A stretch of DNA of 64,000 nt from Endomychus coccineus (GCA_958510875.1 OY294067.1:62198039-62262038), one strand, 5' to 3'. Positions 1 to 12,949 are shown, counted from the stretch's first letter. The notes: a model not told the origin generated them from the letters alone. Translations and numbers: made by a program.

Positions 1-915
1 TATTTAGATGAACTATCTGTTATCCACAGAAACCTAAAAACGTGGAAAGGCGTCTAATTATATCCTATGTCATTGGAATTTCTTTCGAATTGACGACAAA
101 TGTTTTTCAACTATATGTTTTAAACTTATAATTCACTGGAACAATTTCTTGGATGTCAAACTAATAGTGCTTCCTTTGACATATCTAAGCAATGATTAAT
201 TAATTTCACATCTCTAATAGTTCTCTGAAATTTAGGAGACCATTATTCCTGCATTGATATTGAATTTTTCTTAAAATGGTATGACCCCAATCGGCAGCTA
301 ATTCACAGAGAAAAATATCACTCACTTGTTTAAATAAGATGTTATCCTATTTCAACCATTCTTGTCTATATTCCCTCAAAAATCGAATTTTCTCTGTAGA
401 TATAAGTATTTAATAACTCCATCAGACTTCTACAAGGATCGCCATTTTACACTGGATACGTATGTTATACATAATTTTTCGTAACGACTCAATGCAGCCT
501 TTGAATAAATTGGATTCACATAATTCTTCATATAAAGTCTGCAGTGTTGTGTATTTTTCTATGGAAGTTTAACCAAAAATCGACAATGTCAGAATGTTCA
601 CCTACTTACGAATTAAGATGTTTGTAAATTTAGTGCATTGTTCTTTATTGCTACTTCATCGAATTAAATTATTCTCATCAATATTAATGCAATAGCTTAT
701 ACTTATACTAGTTATACTAAGAAGTGAACTTTCAAAATCATACAATCAGCCTTAATCTCATGATAAAACAGAAAAGTTAATTCTTCTTGTAAAGTCTGCA
801 GCGTTGTGTTTATCTATGATATAATAGTGTGATCAATTCAATGTACTCCGATGACGTATTGTGACGTCATTCAACTATCAAGATAATAATTTCGAACACT
901 TCTGCGAATTAAATG

Positions 916-934
916 TATATATATATATATATAT
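916..934. repeat. (TA)n microsatellite
   Basis: An uninterrupted run of alternating T and A, about nine units. Confidence 0.9.
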
Positions 935-1114
935 GATAAACATTTATAACTAGAACAGGAAACTTCATGTTAAGATATAGAATTTGAAAGTTATTCTACT
1001 ATTATTTTATTTACTTAGATAAATAATAATGATTATTATAAGGTTATTTGCAGAAAAAGAATACATATAAAGTTTATAATATAAATTGAGATATGTTGCA
1101 AATAAGAACAGTAC

Positions 1115-1149
1115 TCACGAAAGTATGCGAAAGCATACTTCTGTGTGAG
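1115..1149 (+). repeat. Hairpin with GAAA tetraloop
   Basis: The core is AAGTATGC-GAAA-GCATACTT (1121-1140), a perfect 8-bp stem closed by a GNRA-type loop. A second short complementary pair, CTCAC and GTGAG, lies outside it across a small mismatch. Both strands would fold. No adjoining gene explains it. Confidence 0.5.
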
Positions 1150-3329
1150 ATAAAAACGTAACAAGTTATAAAACAATACCGATAATAATACTAATGATAA
1201 CAGATAGTTGTAATTGTTGTATTAATTAAATTCCTAAAATAAGTTTAATATAATAATAAGTTTATTCATTGCATTAACAGTGGTACATAAAAACTGATGC
1301 ACAAATGATTATACTGTAAATTATCTATAATCACACAAGAGATTTGTTAATCGCCTGTATGTGATAAAACAAAAATTGAACGATAATGGAAAGTATACTA
1401 GAACATATTATATGAAATCAAATGAGTTTCCATTGATACAATATAATTATAATATATAATACAATAATACAGTAGAATATAGTATGACATAATTTAATTT
1501 AATACTACTTAGTGGCACGGAGTACAGTAGAATTCAATACAACGCAATGTAACAATAATATGATAATTTTGACTAAAGTATTTATTTATACTTGCGCGTG
1601 AGATATAGTGCAATTGTTAGGTTGTAGGGTGTACATAAGATGTACATAGATTAACTGGTGATAGGGCTATCCTGTATGTTGAATCTGTAGAATTGAATAA
1701 CAAATATCAAATTTTTGGCATTCTATTTTACGAGTGAAAATTTAACTATTATTTAACAAAATCGTGATTCACTTTGAATTTGAGCCCGCATACTTTATTC
1801 AAACTACATAGCTCATACAGCATAGGATTTTTTGAGTTATCTCCGTTTTCTGTTACCTATAATAATTACATGAATTTCGGCCACTGGACTTCTTTTGAAT
1901 TCATTTAAATACGATAAGTACAGAAACATTCACGAGATTTCGAACTATTTTAAATATGTATATATGTGAATTTTCGCAGTGTTTTGTTCACATATTTTCA
2001 TGGAAGGGCAACACATCTTGCGGAATAATACTTATATCACGGACATTTTTCTGCTTTGTAGTTATATTTTGAGCTGGCAACACCAATTTAAAGGTCCGAG
2101 GTCAATTGAAGCATCATAGGATGAAAGCGGAGCTGCACCTCTTTATACTTATGTACTCTGTGGTTGAGCTTGTCCGAGAGCAACAACAAAATTCATAAAT
2201 CGCCAATAACTTGCATAAGTTCCCTTGAGGTGGTCCTACAGCCCCTGGATCCATAGTTGTATTCAGATATGAAACTTGAGATATATTTTCTGAATTCCAA
2301 TCGGACATTTATGATTCAACTACTGAGGATATTGTGAAGGTTGCCCTTCATCAGTATTCAAATTGGTATAATTTTAACATGGTAAAACCATAAAAGGAAG
2401 AATTTTTAAAGTACCGTGATTCACATTCAGATGTCAGATCAGATTAGATGGGAAGAAAATCAACATCACATGCTATACACAAGTTCAAACGATTTATTTG
2501 GATATGGAACATAAACTTAACGAACAATGAAACTTGTCTCGCTGTGAAATGTTCAGTATTTCTCCGCTCTTTTAGAACCAACCAGTTATAAATGGATTTA
2601 ATTGCACCTGGTTTTGTTAAAACAATGTACTTCAAATAATTATTTCTAGAAAAATAACGCTTTTCTATGAGTCTACAAAGTTAAATTACCGATCAAGCAG
2701 GATCGTTCACGTTGATGAATTAGATAATTTAAGTAAGTAGCGGCAATTTAAAAACTGTAAAAATAATGTTTCCGTCGATTATATCATGATTAATCTGGAA
2801 TCAAATCAGAAGCGACATAACGAATCGTGTTTTTGCATCAACAGGCATATGCTACGATGGCGGGCAACTATGTCGTTGAAGACGTGAAGCTCTGGACTTC
2901 GTGTGCGGTGCTAGTCCTTTAGTCTCCGCCAGGGAGCCGCCTAGGACATTGCTCACATTCTCCGGATATTACTCAACTACAAACTTTTTAACCGTTCGGT
3001 GTATACTTGTATCATTATAAGTCTCTCATAACTTAAAATATCTCTTATTATTAAGTAATCTTCTCATATTTTCCTAAGTAGAAATTCTGAGCATTTGTAA
3101 GCACTTAAAAAGACTCAGGGAAAACTTTCCAGTCAGTACGACCGTACCTGGTTAGTGAAATAACTTCAAGCTGCCCCTCGGTGGTCTTCCTGTTGAAGAC
3201 GAATTTCAAATACAGGACGATGAATGGGATTCGTAAATCAAACTTTCCTCAAGGTATAATTCATTACCAGATCACTAACTTCCCATTCTATATTTGTCAG
3301 TCCAATCTTTCGCTTATATGATTGTGATA

Positions 3330-4330
3330 TACAGGGTGCTTATTAAGTACTTCTACAAACTTTGAAGGGGGAATCTTTGACTAATTTTAAGATTAAAAGT
3401 TCATATGAACATTGGTCCGCAACGGCTTGGCTCTTGTAATACATGGCGCCCAAAAAAGATTTTATCTCATTTTTTGATTATATTTTTGTTCAATAGCATG
3501 GCAATGTGACGAAATTCGGGATACTAGTATTAATAATGAGAAACTCAAAAATTTACTTGGTTTTTTCTTTAATGTTAGAAGGTACCACACAGTGTTGTAA
3601 CTGGATTAAAATTACCATAACTTTTTTGTGTCACACTGTATGTAATGTTTGACTAAGCCGACGTATTCTACATTTAATTTTACATACAGTAGGTACTCTT
3701 AGTATTTGTCGGTGTACGCAGCCATTTTGAAAAAAACGGGCTTAAAATTAAACCTGCGCTGGAATTTTGTAAGTTAAATTTTGAAAAATAAGTGATAAAA
3801 TGTGTCTTTTATTGATTGTATTGTGATGTGACTGACTTAAATCATTTACAAGACTGAGACTAAACTATTTCTACAAATAAGTTGATAATATTTACAATAA
3901 TTGCTAAAAATGACCACCGCCTACTGCAACGCATGCATCAATTCGCCTTAATATCGATAGAAGAACTCGATTTTCGAGTATACCTTATGTCTGATTAATG
4001 ATGCATACGATTCAAATATCCTGTTTCTTAGATCCTGTTCATTCTGGACTGCACTTTAATATGGTTGCGTGCCGATTTCTGGATGAGAATTACCCTAACA
4101 GTTGGATAGCAAAAGCGGGATCGCAAGCCTGACCTCCTAGATCACCTGATTTGAATCATTCGGATTACTTGACGTCAGTAGCTTTCAAAATTCCAGTCCA
4201 AAATGAGCAAGATCTAAGAAACAAGATATTTGAATCGTGTGCCATCATTAATTAGACATAAGGTATATTCAAAAGAATTCGTCAATCGATGTTAAGGCTA
4301 ATTGATGCATGCGTTGCGGCCAATTAAAGC
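3330..4330 (+). mobile_element. Decayed Tc1/mariner-superfamily transposon (DUF4817-type transposase)
   Basis: Reading the + strand from about 4065 gives a region matching the end of the transposase core, with the motifs FLDENYPN, a stop, then PPRSPDLNHSDY. In the family this is the third-acidic-residue block, usually PPRSPDLTPLDFFLWG. The following residues to about 4325 resemble the usual C-terminus. ACAGGGTG at 3331 resembles the terminus of such elements. The rest of the transposase is missing or unreadable, so this is a relic. It contains an internal inverted repeat of about 108 bp (3926-4034 against 4211-4317). Confidence 0.55.
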
Positions 4331-4571
4331 CCTTTCAAAAATATTCCAAAAGTTTAGATTACTTGAGTACTGATTTTCCAAGGGTTAAAATACGGCAAAC
4401 TGGGAAATTCATCAGGTATAGGTTGTTCTGCTAAATGGTATGTAAAATATATTAAAATTACCCGAGCGGGTTTTTCTTGGGGGAATGTGAAAACTAATTT
4501 GTGAATGTAAATCAGGACAATTAACCAACCCATTTGTGAGCTTAAATAAAAGTTTCAAATCGTTGTGATTT

Positions 4572-5220
4572 CTACGAATTGATTATATATATGGTAATAT
4601 TCAAAATAGATTTAATAAAATCATAATTAAATTCGTAGCCACGAAATCTAATATCCATTATATAGGCAGCAAATCTTAAGAACTTACGTTGGACATTATA
4701 AGAAGGATACCATTTCGAAAAGCAATACTCAATGTGAAGACGCACCAATTCCCTGTAAACATATCTTATTGACACGTATTACGAAATTCGCTAGAAGCTC
4801 TTTTCATAGAACCTAAGGATTTAAGTGCTTTATTAACTATCATAACATAATTTGCATTAAAAGTAAGCTTTCTGTACGTAATAACATTAGGATTCCTTAT
4901 TTCTGTTTTACTAGCTAAATTGTTGTAATTAATATGATAATCAAAATTAACAAAACTATCTGTTCCATAAAACCTCATTGCAAAGCATTTATTAACATTA
5001 GGGCTCATCCCATTCTCGTTACACCATATACATAGTTTTATTAACTCTTCTTGAACTGTTAGAGCATTCAAGATGAATTTAATGACTCAAAATAGTTGTA
5101 TATCATCAGCAAACGCAAAAAACGACATATCATGAAAATATTCTTTACATCATTGATGAAAAGAAGAAGAGCAATGGCCATAAATGTATTCTTGAGGAAA
5201 ACCCGATGAAACGTCTATTT
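4572..5220 (-). pseudogene. Non-LTR retrotransposon reverse transcriptase fragment
   Basis: Two minus-strand frames give the downstream part of a LINE reverse transcriptase. The first (5071-4766) has the pattern LQ..L..L..WC..NGM..NVNKC..MRF and then a conserved TEI..L..LTFN.HY block. The second (4775-4572) carries the post-RT pattern YR.LVR.H.EYC...W.PSY, then RKFLRFAAY. The frames are offset and contain substitutions such as loss of the usual GV after EI. The catalytic Y/FADD box is not visible. This is an inactive 5'-truncated copy. Confidence 0.7.
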
Positions 5221-5760
5221 CTTTAGAAATAGACCTAGCCTAACCGAATGGAAACCGAATAGTAGGTACATTTTCCAGATAATAGATAGACTGCAGATCC
5301 TTACATTTAATACAAATTGATATTTCCACCTGACATATGGCTAGAGGCTTCCAGCTGCCTTAAATAATACCAACAATCCACGCGAATATTTCCACTCACA
5401 TTTCAATGGGTCATTTTATTCTAGTTATTCTGCTTCCCAAAAATTTTTAAATAGAAAATCGAAGGACGGTAAAATCATAACTTGTTAAAGTTTCAATTTA
5501 TAAAATAGGATGTTATCATTATACATCAGAATAACGATTTGTGGATTGTGGATACTTACAATTAATTTGGTGTTTCGTACCTATACACATACTATAGACA
5601 AATTTTTAAACGTTAGGTATTTCATTTTTATTTTACAATAAAATTTTCTATGTCCAAAGTTTCAATTTTAAATGTACCATTCCTGAAGTAATTAACAAAA
5701 TGATCTGCGCTTGTGCGAAGTAAGACATTGAAAATGAAGGTAAAAACTTGAGTTGTGTGC
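5221..5760. other. Non-coding stretch
   Basis: AT-rich sequence between a LINE remnant and an inverted-repeat unit. No gene or element terminus was recognised. Confidence 0.4.
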
Positions 5761-6490
5761 GGTGCGGTAAAGGATCAAATGTCTAGAGAAGACAAGTTGT
5801 ATCGTTTGTATATAAAGAGAACGTAGTCCAGCGCGGTTACCCTCTCTCCGCATCCCAAGCGATCGAGGAGGCTTGTTTTTTCCCTTTCTCAAACCAAACA
5901 ATACAAAAGACGCGCCGCTTTAAAAACAAGGAAAAAAGGGAATACGTTTTCAATAATAACAGATTTTTTTTGAATATATTATAATTTATTGTAAAAAAAA
6001 GTTTTCTATCTTCCATAAAAACAATCTTGTATTATGTTGTCGTACATCGGTATTCTTAAAATTATTTTTTTTACACGTAGTTTGCGATTCATATTTCAAT
6101 CTCGCATTAAAATATAAATTTCACAAAACAGACTCAATTAATTTAAATTTATGACTAGAATCATGTGAAATGAAACAATTTTTATCAAATATATTATTTG
6201 GTATTTTTTTAATGCTTCGATAACCAAAAAATTGAAAATATCATATTTAAATATATTTTTTTCATGTGCTAAAAATACTTGTTCTGCAATGTAACATATG
6301 TATTTAACTTCATCGGTAGGATTAAAAATCCTCCCCAATTTTTTTTTACTTAATACAGAGATAAAAACAGAAAGCGGCGCCTTGATCATGCGTAAAGAAC
6401 GAAAAAAGGGAGACTTCCAAAATACGGTATAAATAAGACTTGTCTTCTCTAGACATAGAACTGTTTGTCAAGGATACCCGTTTCAAATGT
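5760..6490. repeat. Imperfect inverted-repeat unit (possible MITE or DNA transposon remnant)
   Basis: An 18-bp segment at 5780-5797 (TGTCTAGAGAAGACAAGT) is repeated in perfect inverse at 6438-6455. A second pair, GCGCCGCTTT at 5912-5921 and its complement at 6371-6380, lies inside it in the right order for a hairpin. Between them is AT-rich non-coding DNA. The layout suggests long imperfect terminal inverted repeats of a non-autonomous element. No target duplication was found, and the mariner element lies immediately downstream. Confidence 0.45.
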
Positions 6491-6523
6491 GCCTGAAACT
6501 GAAGAGTGAATGTCCAAGAATTA

Positions 6524-7734
6524 TACGAGGGCAAGGTGAAATTGAACAAGAAATGATTTATTTGGTGAAAATGTATCTTATTTCTCAACATAATTTCCTT
6601 GTAGCTCGATACACTTCGTCCTACTTCATCTGACTTTTCGATCTCTTCCAAATAATGCGATTTCGGCAATCCTTCAAAATACGCGTTTGTTTCAGCGATG
6701 ACCTCATCGTTGGAGCCAAATCTCTTTCCGCCTAGCCATTTCTTCAAGTTTGGAAATAGATAACAATCGCAGGGTCACATCTGGAGAATACAGTGGATGA
6801 CGAACCTATTCATAGAGCAATTCACGCAATTTTGCTATTGCGACTGTACGCCGGTGCGTTGTCCTGGTGGAAGAGCACTTTTTTTGCCAAATAAGGCCGC
6901 TTTCGCTATAATAGGCGTCGAATCGCTCTGCATAATATACGCCGGCGACCGTTTTGCCCTCTTCAAGGTAATCAATATGAATGATACCGTGTGCATCCCA
7001 AAAAACTATCACCATGACTTTGTCGGCTGATAAACCCACTTTGGCCTTTTTCGGCTTCGATTCGCCAGGACAAGTCCACTGTTTTGACTGTTCTATGGTC
7101 TCTGGTGTGTTATGATGGATCCATGTTTCGTCCACGGTTACGAAACGGCGAAAAAAGTACTTCTTTTCGCGCTAGAACATCGTCAAACACTTCTTTGAAG
7201 TTGTCACACGGTCGCGCTCGTTATCAACTGAGAGCAAATGCGGCACCCATTTGGCAGATAGCTTTCTCGTATTCAAAAACATATAAAAATGTTCCGTACA
7301 CGTTCGGTTGAGATGCCCATAGCCCCAGCAAACTCGTGCACTTTTACTCGCCGATCATCCAATATCATATCATGGATTTTATCGATGATTTCTGGAGCTG
7401 TAACCTCAATTGGACAACTAGAATATTCGGCGTCCCTTGTGATCCTTCTACCACAACGGAAATCAGTAAAACACTTGTGAATCGTTCCAATCGATGGTGA
7501 AGAGTCCTCATAATATTTAACAAGCGATGCGTTGGTTTCCGTAAAGTTTCTTCCATGCAAGAAATGATGTTCAAAAATCTTCAAGGCTGCTAGCTCACGA
7601 TCGGTGTCAAAAAAGAACTGAATGACATATCACTCCGAAAATTTTAGAGCGTTCTAGTTGAAAATGTTACATGGGATTTTCGATTGTGGCTCCATCTGTT
7701 TTATTTTTCAGTGACTTTTCACCTTGCCCTCGTA
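6524..7734 (-). mobile_element. mariner element with intact inverted repeats
   Basis: The ends carry the 15-bp inverted repeat CGAGGGCAAGGTGAA (6526-6540) and its exact complement (7718-7732). Each is bordered by TA (6524-6525 and 7733-7734), the duplication expected for Tc1/mariner. The length, about 1.2 kb, is normal for mariner. The transposase on the minus strand is broken (listed separately). It sits directly against the inverted-repeat unit at 5.8-6.5 kb. Confidence 0.9.
6590..7640 (-). pseudogene. mariner transposase, frameshifted
   Basis: Read on the minus strand, the N-terminal half (7584-7273) has a Mos1-type helix-turn-helix region (HHFLHGRNFTET..., FTDFRCGRR) ending in the MGISTERVRNIF segment. 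The middle part (7135-6806) carries MDETWIHH, the block holding the first catalytic Asp, followed by VFWDAHGIIHIDYL and the RRTV segment after the second Asp. Near 6780 the PLYSPD motif is out of frame with the following CYLFPNLKKWLGG, so the third Asp lies across a frameshift. The C-terminus (KRFGSNDEVIAET..YFEGLPKSHY) is recognisable. At least two or three indels make it inactive. Confidence 0.85.
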
Positions 7735-7865
7735 TTTATTTTTGTGGAATTTCTAGTACATAACTTACAAAAAAAATAATGTTTGAGAAATCTGTAGATT
7801 AAATTCATTGAATCTATTTCTCACGTAAGTATTAATTCCAAGGTAGACCATAATTTCACATATGA

Positions 7866-9325
7866 CATATTGGTTTTGCCAACCAGGCCAATCTCGCTAA
7901 CATCAAACATATCTAAAATATTTGAGAAAATTATAAAGAAAAGACTGACCTCTTACTTAACCATGAACAGGCTTCTATCGACCAAACAGTACGGTTTCAA
8001 AGAAGGTCACAGCACCGAAGATGCCATTAATAACTTGATACCTAAGATCTATAACAGTCTAGACACTGGAAAAAAATCTATATGTGTATTCATCGACATA
8101 AGAAAAGCCTTTGATACGGTATCCCACGATTTATTATTAAAGAAAATGGAGATGATCGGTATTAGAGGCATTGTTCTTGATCTGATGAAGAGCTATCTTC
8201 GAGACAGAAAACAATGTGTACTAATCAATAGTGAAAAGAGCGCTTTTAAGACAATTGATTGTGGAGTTTTCCAAGGAAGAGTTCTTGGACCAATTTTATT
8301 CTTGATTTTTATTAACGACTTACTTGAATTGGAAACTGAGGGTGATATCACTGCATTCGCTGACGATAATGCCGTTTTTTATGAAGATGTTTCCTGGGTA
8401 AATCTAAAAAATAAAATAGAGAATGATATGAAAATTATAATTGATTGGTATAAACATAACCTACTTACGCTTAACATCAGCAAAACAGTTTACTTACCCT
8501 TTGCCTGTTAAAAAGATAAACTTCCCGTCTTCGACATATTGAAAATTCATAATACTGACTTAGCTATCAGATCTATAACCAAAATCACATACCTCGGACT
8601 AACGATCGATCAACATTTACGATGGAACAAACATATGGCTACATTGATAAGAAGATTGAGATACCTCTTATACAAACTACGTTATATCAGAGACATTTTT
8701 GAAGGAAACATATGCAATAACTGCCTGGGGAAGCATATGCAAAATCCAAGTACGTGACCTCAGTATTTTGCAAAAGCGGATCTTAAAAATGTTATTTCGC
8801 AAGCCAACTAGATATCCTTCGTACAGAGAACTACGTATTCTCGACATTAGACAATTGTTTTATTCGAAAGTTGCCATTAGGACATACTCTAGAACGGATA
8901 GCACAAAATTGGTTTCCCATTCCTATAATACCCGTTTAAATCAAAACTTTTACCAAGTACCCTTTCGGGCAACACAAAAAGACCAGCGAAGTTTAGATTA
9001 CTTAGCTCCAAAAATTTTCAACACCTTACCGCAGAACATAATCGAAATTGAAAATGAAAAGCTATTCAAGAAATACCTCAAGCAATATATATTTCAGATT
9101 GAAAGGAGGAAAATCCATTCCATCATTGAAAGTTAAATTATTGTTATATTATCATACTCCTGGCTTCTTAATATTGTTATTACTTTATTGTTATTATTTT
9201 ATTATGTCAAAAACCACCAACAAGTTTTTACTTAAGTGGATATCTCCCTTGTTTATTGTAATATCAACTGTTGTATTGTATTGTATTTAATTTCAGGAAA
9301 TAAACATTACATTACATTACATTAC
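7866..9325 (+). mobile_element. 5'-truncated LINE ending in (CATTA)4
   Basis: The copy begins inside the reverse transcriptase and runs to a non-coding 3' tail. The tail ends in GGAAATAAA followed by four CATTA units (9305-9324). A short tandem repeat in place of poly(A) is typical of CR1-group LINEs. The inferred clade is CR1-like (CR1, Daphne or similar), based on the tail and the C-terminal protein pattern only. 5' truncation is the normal outcome of target-primed reverse transcription. Confidence 0.75.
7870..9136 (+). pseudogene. LINE reverse transcriptase, C-terminal two thirds
   Basis: Three consecutive + frames cover it. The first (7870-8511) has RPISLTSNISKIFEKI, then FIDIRKAFDTVSHDLLL (RT domain A Asp), GVFQGRVLGPILFLIFINDL (usually PQGS, here FQGR), and the catalytic box FADDNAV. 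It stops at 8511. The next frames (8539-8757, 8699-9136) give YLGLTID..LRW..H, then the LQKRILKMLFRKP and YNTR...RSLDYLAPKIFNTLP C-terminal pattern. The frame changes and the FQGR substitution show inactivity. The first residue is not a native start, because the copy is 5'-truncated. Confidence 0.85.
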
Positions 9326-9951
9326 CAGGAGATCAAACTCAAACGAATTAGTTCCACCGACCCCCAAAGATTTCCCCTTGCAATGGTTAACAAAACATCC
9401 GCATATACCTCTTTACCTTTTTAAAATAACTCACATGAATGTTCACTCCAATAGCAAAATTATAGGAGAATTATTGATACATTACAGATATAGGTATATG
9501 TAGCCAATATTCTGTTTTACTGATAAAGTAATTTTGTTGATTTTTATATCTATTCCATGAAATTAACAATAAGATTATGTATTTTCTTCATGTCAAACAT
9601 TTTGTTGTGTTGTGGTGCTAGTTAATTACAAACTTTTCTCTCCGTTAAATAGCCTATTTTTATCGGAGAATAATAACAACATTTCCATTTATTTCAAATA
9701 TTGGTAATAGCCGGATCCTAATGTGACAGATTTGGTGACGGCTTAACATTTGGAACATACCTGCAATAAATCTGGATATTTGAAGTTGACCTAATATATC
9801 AATAATCATCAATCATCGATATGGTTTCTATAGATCAAAGGCCCCAGAAATCCAAGAATTTCGGAATTTCAGAAATTTTAGAACTCACTTCACGAGGATA
9901 TACTTTATATAAGTCATCTTATAGTCTGGTAAAATTGGCATTTCACATCGT

Positions 9952-11318
9952 AATTTTGCTACTATTGACAGATTTGGACGTTCTTGGTGTAGAAATGTTC
10001 GGGAAAGCGAACCGAACTAGAAGACCCCATTTTGAACTCGCGCTTTTGTTATCCCTAATTAACAATTAACAAATAAGCCTCTAATTAATTGTTGATTTGG
10101 AGCGATAATTAACTAATGTATTTGACAATGAAATATGAAAGGAAATTGGGCGCAAATCATTACTCGGAATGTTTCGAGTTCGCTGATCACGGATCCGTTT
10201 GTCAGAATCGAAAAATTCGGGAGAACTCGACATTTTCATGGAAAATTACATCCAAAATATGCAAGCGGTACTTCACGCAAATTCTCACTCGAAGGTTTTC
10301 GAGGTCGCTGATCACTATTATGTTGTCAAAATCGGAAAATTCTACATATTTGGCTGTCGAACTCGGCATTCTCATGGAAAATTTTAACAAAACTTTGCAA
10401 ATGTTGCATCACGAGCGTGAAAAAATTAACTCGGAGGTTTTCGAGTCTGTTGTCAGAATCAGGAAATTCTACTTTATTGACTGGAAAACTCGAGATTTTC
10501 ATGGAAAATCACAACCAAAATCGGCAAACGGTGCATCACTAGGATAAAAAAATCCAATCGCAGGATTTCGAGGTCGTTGTAGAAAAATTGTTGAATTTTT
10601 TGTAAAAAAAGTATCTATGTAAAATATAATGAGATTTTCCATGAAAATGTCGAGTTTACCGGTCAATAAAGTAGAATCACCCGATTCTGACAACGGATTC
10701 GAGATCAGCGACCTCGAACACCCACGAGTGATTTTTTTACGCTAGTGATGCACCGTTTTGCAGATTTTGATTGTGATTTTCCAAAAAAATTTCGAGTTTC
10801 TCAGATTCTGACAACGGATTCGTGATCAGCGACCTTGAAAACTCCTGAGTGAATTTTTTTATTTTTTTACGCTCGTGATGCAACATTTGCAGATTTTTGT
10901 AGAAATTTTCTAGGAAAATGCCGAGTTTTCCAGCTAAATATGTTTAATTTTCCGATTCTGACAACAGCAATCTCAGAAATCCCCGAGTGATTTTTTACGC
11001 TAGTGATGCAACGTTTGCAGATTTTGGTTGTAATTTTTCATGAAAATGTCGAATTTCCCCGAATTTTCCGATTCTGACGACGGATTCGTGATCAGCGAAC
11101 TCGAAAACCCCTCGAGTAACGATTTGCGGCCAATTTCCTTTCAAATTTGTTTGTCAAATACATTAGGTAATTATCGGTCCAAATCAACAATTAGTTAGAG
11201 GCTTAATTGTTGCTTAACAAATGGGGATAACAAGAGCGCAGGTTCAAAATGGGGGTGGGGCGCTTTACCGAACATTTTGACACCAAGAACGTCCAAATCG
11301 GTTAATAGTAGCAAAATT
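9952..11318. mobile_element. Foldback element with repeated subunits
   Basis: The outer arms are inverse copies: 38 bp at 9952-9989 match the complement of 11281-11318 with two mismatches. The inversion continues inwards, for example a segment on AATTAACAATTAACAAATAAGCC at 10060 against its complement near 11205. Each half contains repeated subunits around the phrase GATCAGCGACCTCGAAAA, forward in the right half (10703, 10822, 11089) and inverted in the left half (10178, 10301). Intervening phrases such as TTTTCATGGAAAAT and GCATCACGAGCG also repeat. No coding sequence is credible: the open frames simply follow the repeats. Confidence 0.75.
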
Positions 11319-12940
11319 GCTTCATTTTCGATTTTTGAGGGCTATTTTTACAGGACTATCATAACTACGCAGTCTCAGTAGACTGCAGCCTAGGGCTCCC
11401 TCATAAATGCAAACATTCATCAGAAACGGTACTCGAAGCTTGTAATCTAATTATAATATAAGTATTAAGTATTAAGTACTTTCCCAGTTGAATAAATAAG
11501 CTTTTTAATGACTATAATACATATTAAACAAATGTCTATTATAATTTAATTTATAACTAACTAACATTAAGTAAGAAGATATTTGATAGTCCAATTTATT
11601 CGCAAACTATCAATAAGTATGACGCTCATTCTAGTTTTTTTACAGACGGTCCTGCTCACACATCTAGTTATCAATGCTGGAATATTATACATCAATACTA
11701 TTTCGGTATTATCATAAGCACCTGGTGGCGGCTGACCTATATCTCACCTAGTTATCGGTAAAATACCGCCAAACACTCAAAGCGGACGCTTTATAATAGT
11801 TTAATTTGTCGGGATAAAAATTAAAATCCATTTAAGAGAAGGAGGTATTTTATTGTTGAAGAATAACGAGTTGTGTGTGGCCGGTTAGTTTATGATTATG
11901 ATCAAAATCAAAGTTTAAAGGAAACCGATAGTTAAATAAGTATTTGTTTCGGAAATAATAAAAATGCCGATATCTATTTAACAACTTATTCGGCGAGTGG
12001 GCCACTCATCAATAGAAATCGTTTCTGTCTCGCAGGCAATAAAATTAATCACTTTTTCTTAATAATAGACATTTGAATCGGAACTCTTTATTGAACACAC
12101 AAAACGGCATGTTACCTCTTCAGACCAATTCTCAATTTCTTTCAATTCGAAAAAAAATTAATAACAGGTTTTATTGCAGCATTCCATGTAAAGTACTATT
12201 CGATTCGAACTAATTTCAATGAAATTATAGGGTTTTATAAAACGTACCAACTTCTGTGCAAATACAAATTCGAAATAATATGTAATATGTACTAGTTTGT
12301 ATAGTATTGTTTTTATTTTTCAATGTATCATGTCGCGGCGGACCACGGAAAAGTGAAATTTAGAAGAATTTTTAGTGGAAGTGAAAAACTTTAGAATTTA
12401 TTTTTTTAAATTTATGTTCTGAAGAAATACGAGCAAAATCTAATGTCACAGCATTTCCAGGAAATAGAGATCTTGGATAATTGGCAGTACTCATCCTTTA
12501 GATAGATATATAGATAGATTATTCATGTTATGTACATAATATGTCTACACTCGTCATCATAAAATCATAATCTCCAATTTTAAAAACAGTAGTATTAAAA
12601 GCAGTAAAATTAAAAAACGTATCTTAAAAGAATCCTCTGTGGAATAAAATATATTATTTCAAAGAATATTTTTAACAGATTTCTTGAATTCTTTAAATGA
12701 TAATTCTCAAATGGGTTCGGGCAATTCATTAAAATACTGAAACGCTCAACATTTTGGCCATTTTGAGATTTTTTAATTGTAAGAAAATCTGTACGAATAT
12801 TTATTTTATTACGAGTATCGTAATCATGAAAATCCTCACTGCAATTATGTGCATACTTAAGATATTAATATATATACAGATTTGAGAATGTTAATATATA
12901 TCTAATCCTTCAAATGCTTTCCTACAGCAGTCCCTATAAC
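11319..12940. other. AT-rich non-coding stretch
   Basis: I see no gene. A short TAGATAGATA-type simple repeat lies near 12497-12520. Confidence 0.45.
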
Positions 12941-12949
12941 ATATACTCG

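Larger units (their letters stand above)
1..2860. other. AT-rich non-coding stretch
   Basis: I see no convincing gene here. The short open frames lack ATG-supported coding character or recognisable domains. The stretch holds a short TA microsatellite and one compact hairpin, listed separately. It is probably intergenic or intronic. Confidence 0.5.

Noticed and set aside
2850..2930. Possible splice acceptor and short exon (GCATCAACAG followed by an open frame)
   Set aside because: The frame is under 30 codons, has no family match and ends in a stop. Too weak to annotate.
10116..10547. 143-codon + frame in the foldback element
   Set aside because: It follows the repeated subunits, and its residues repeat with them. 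No protein family.
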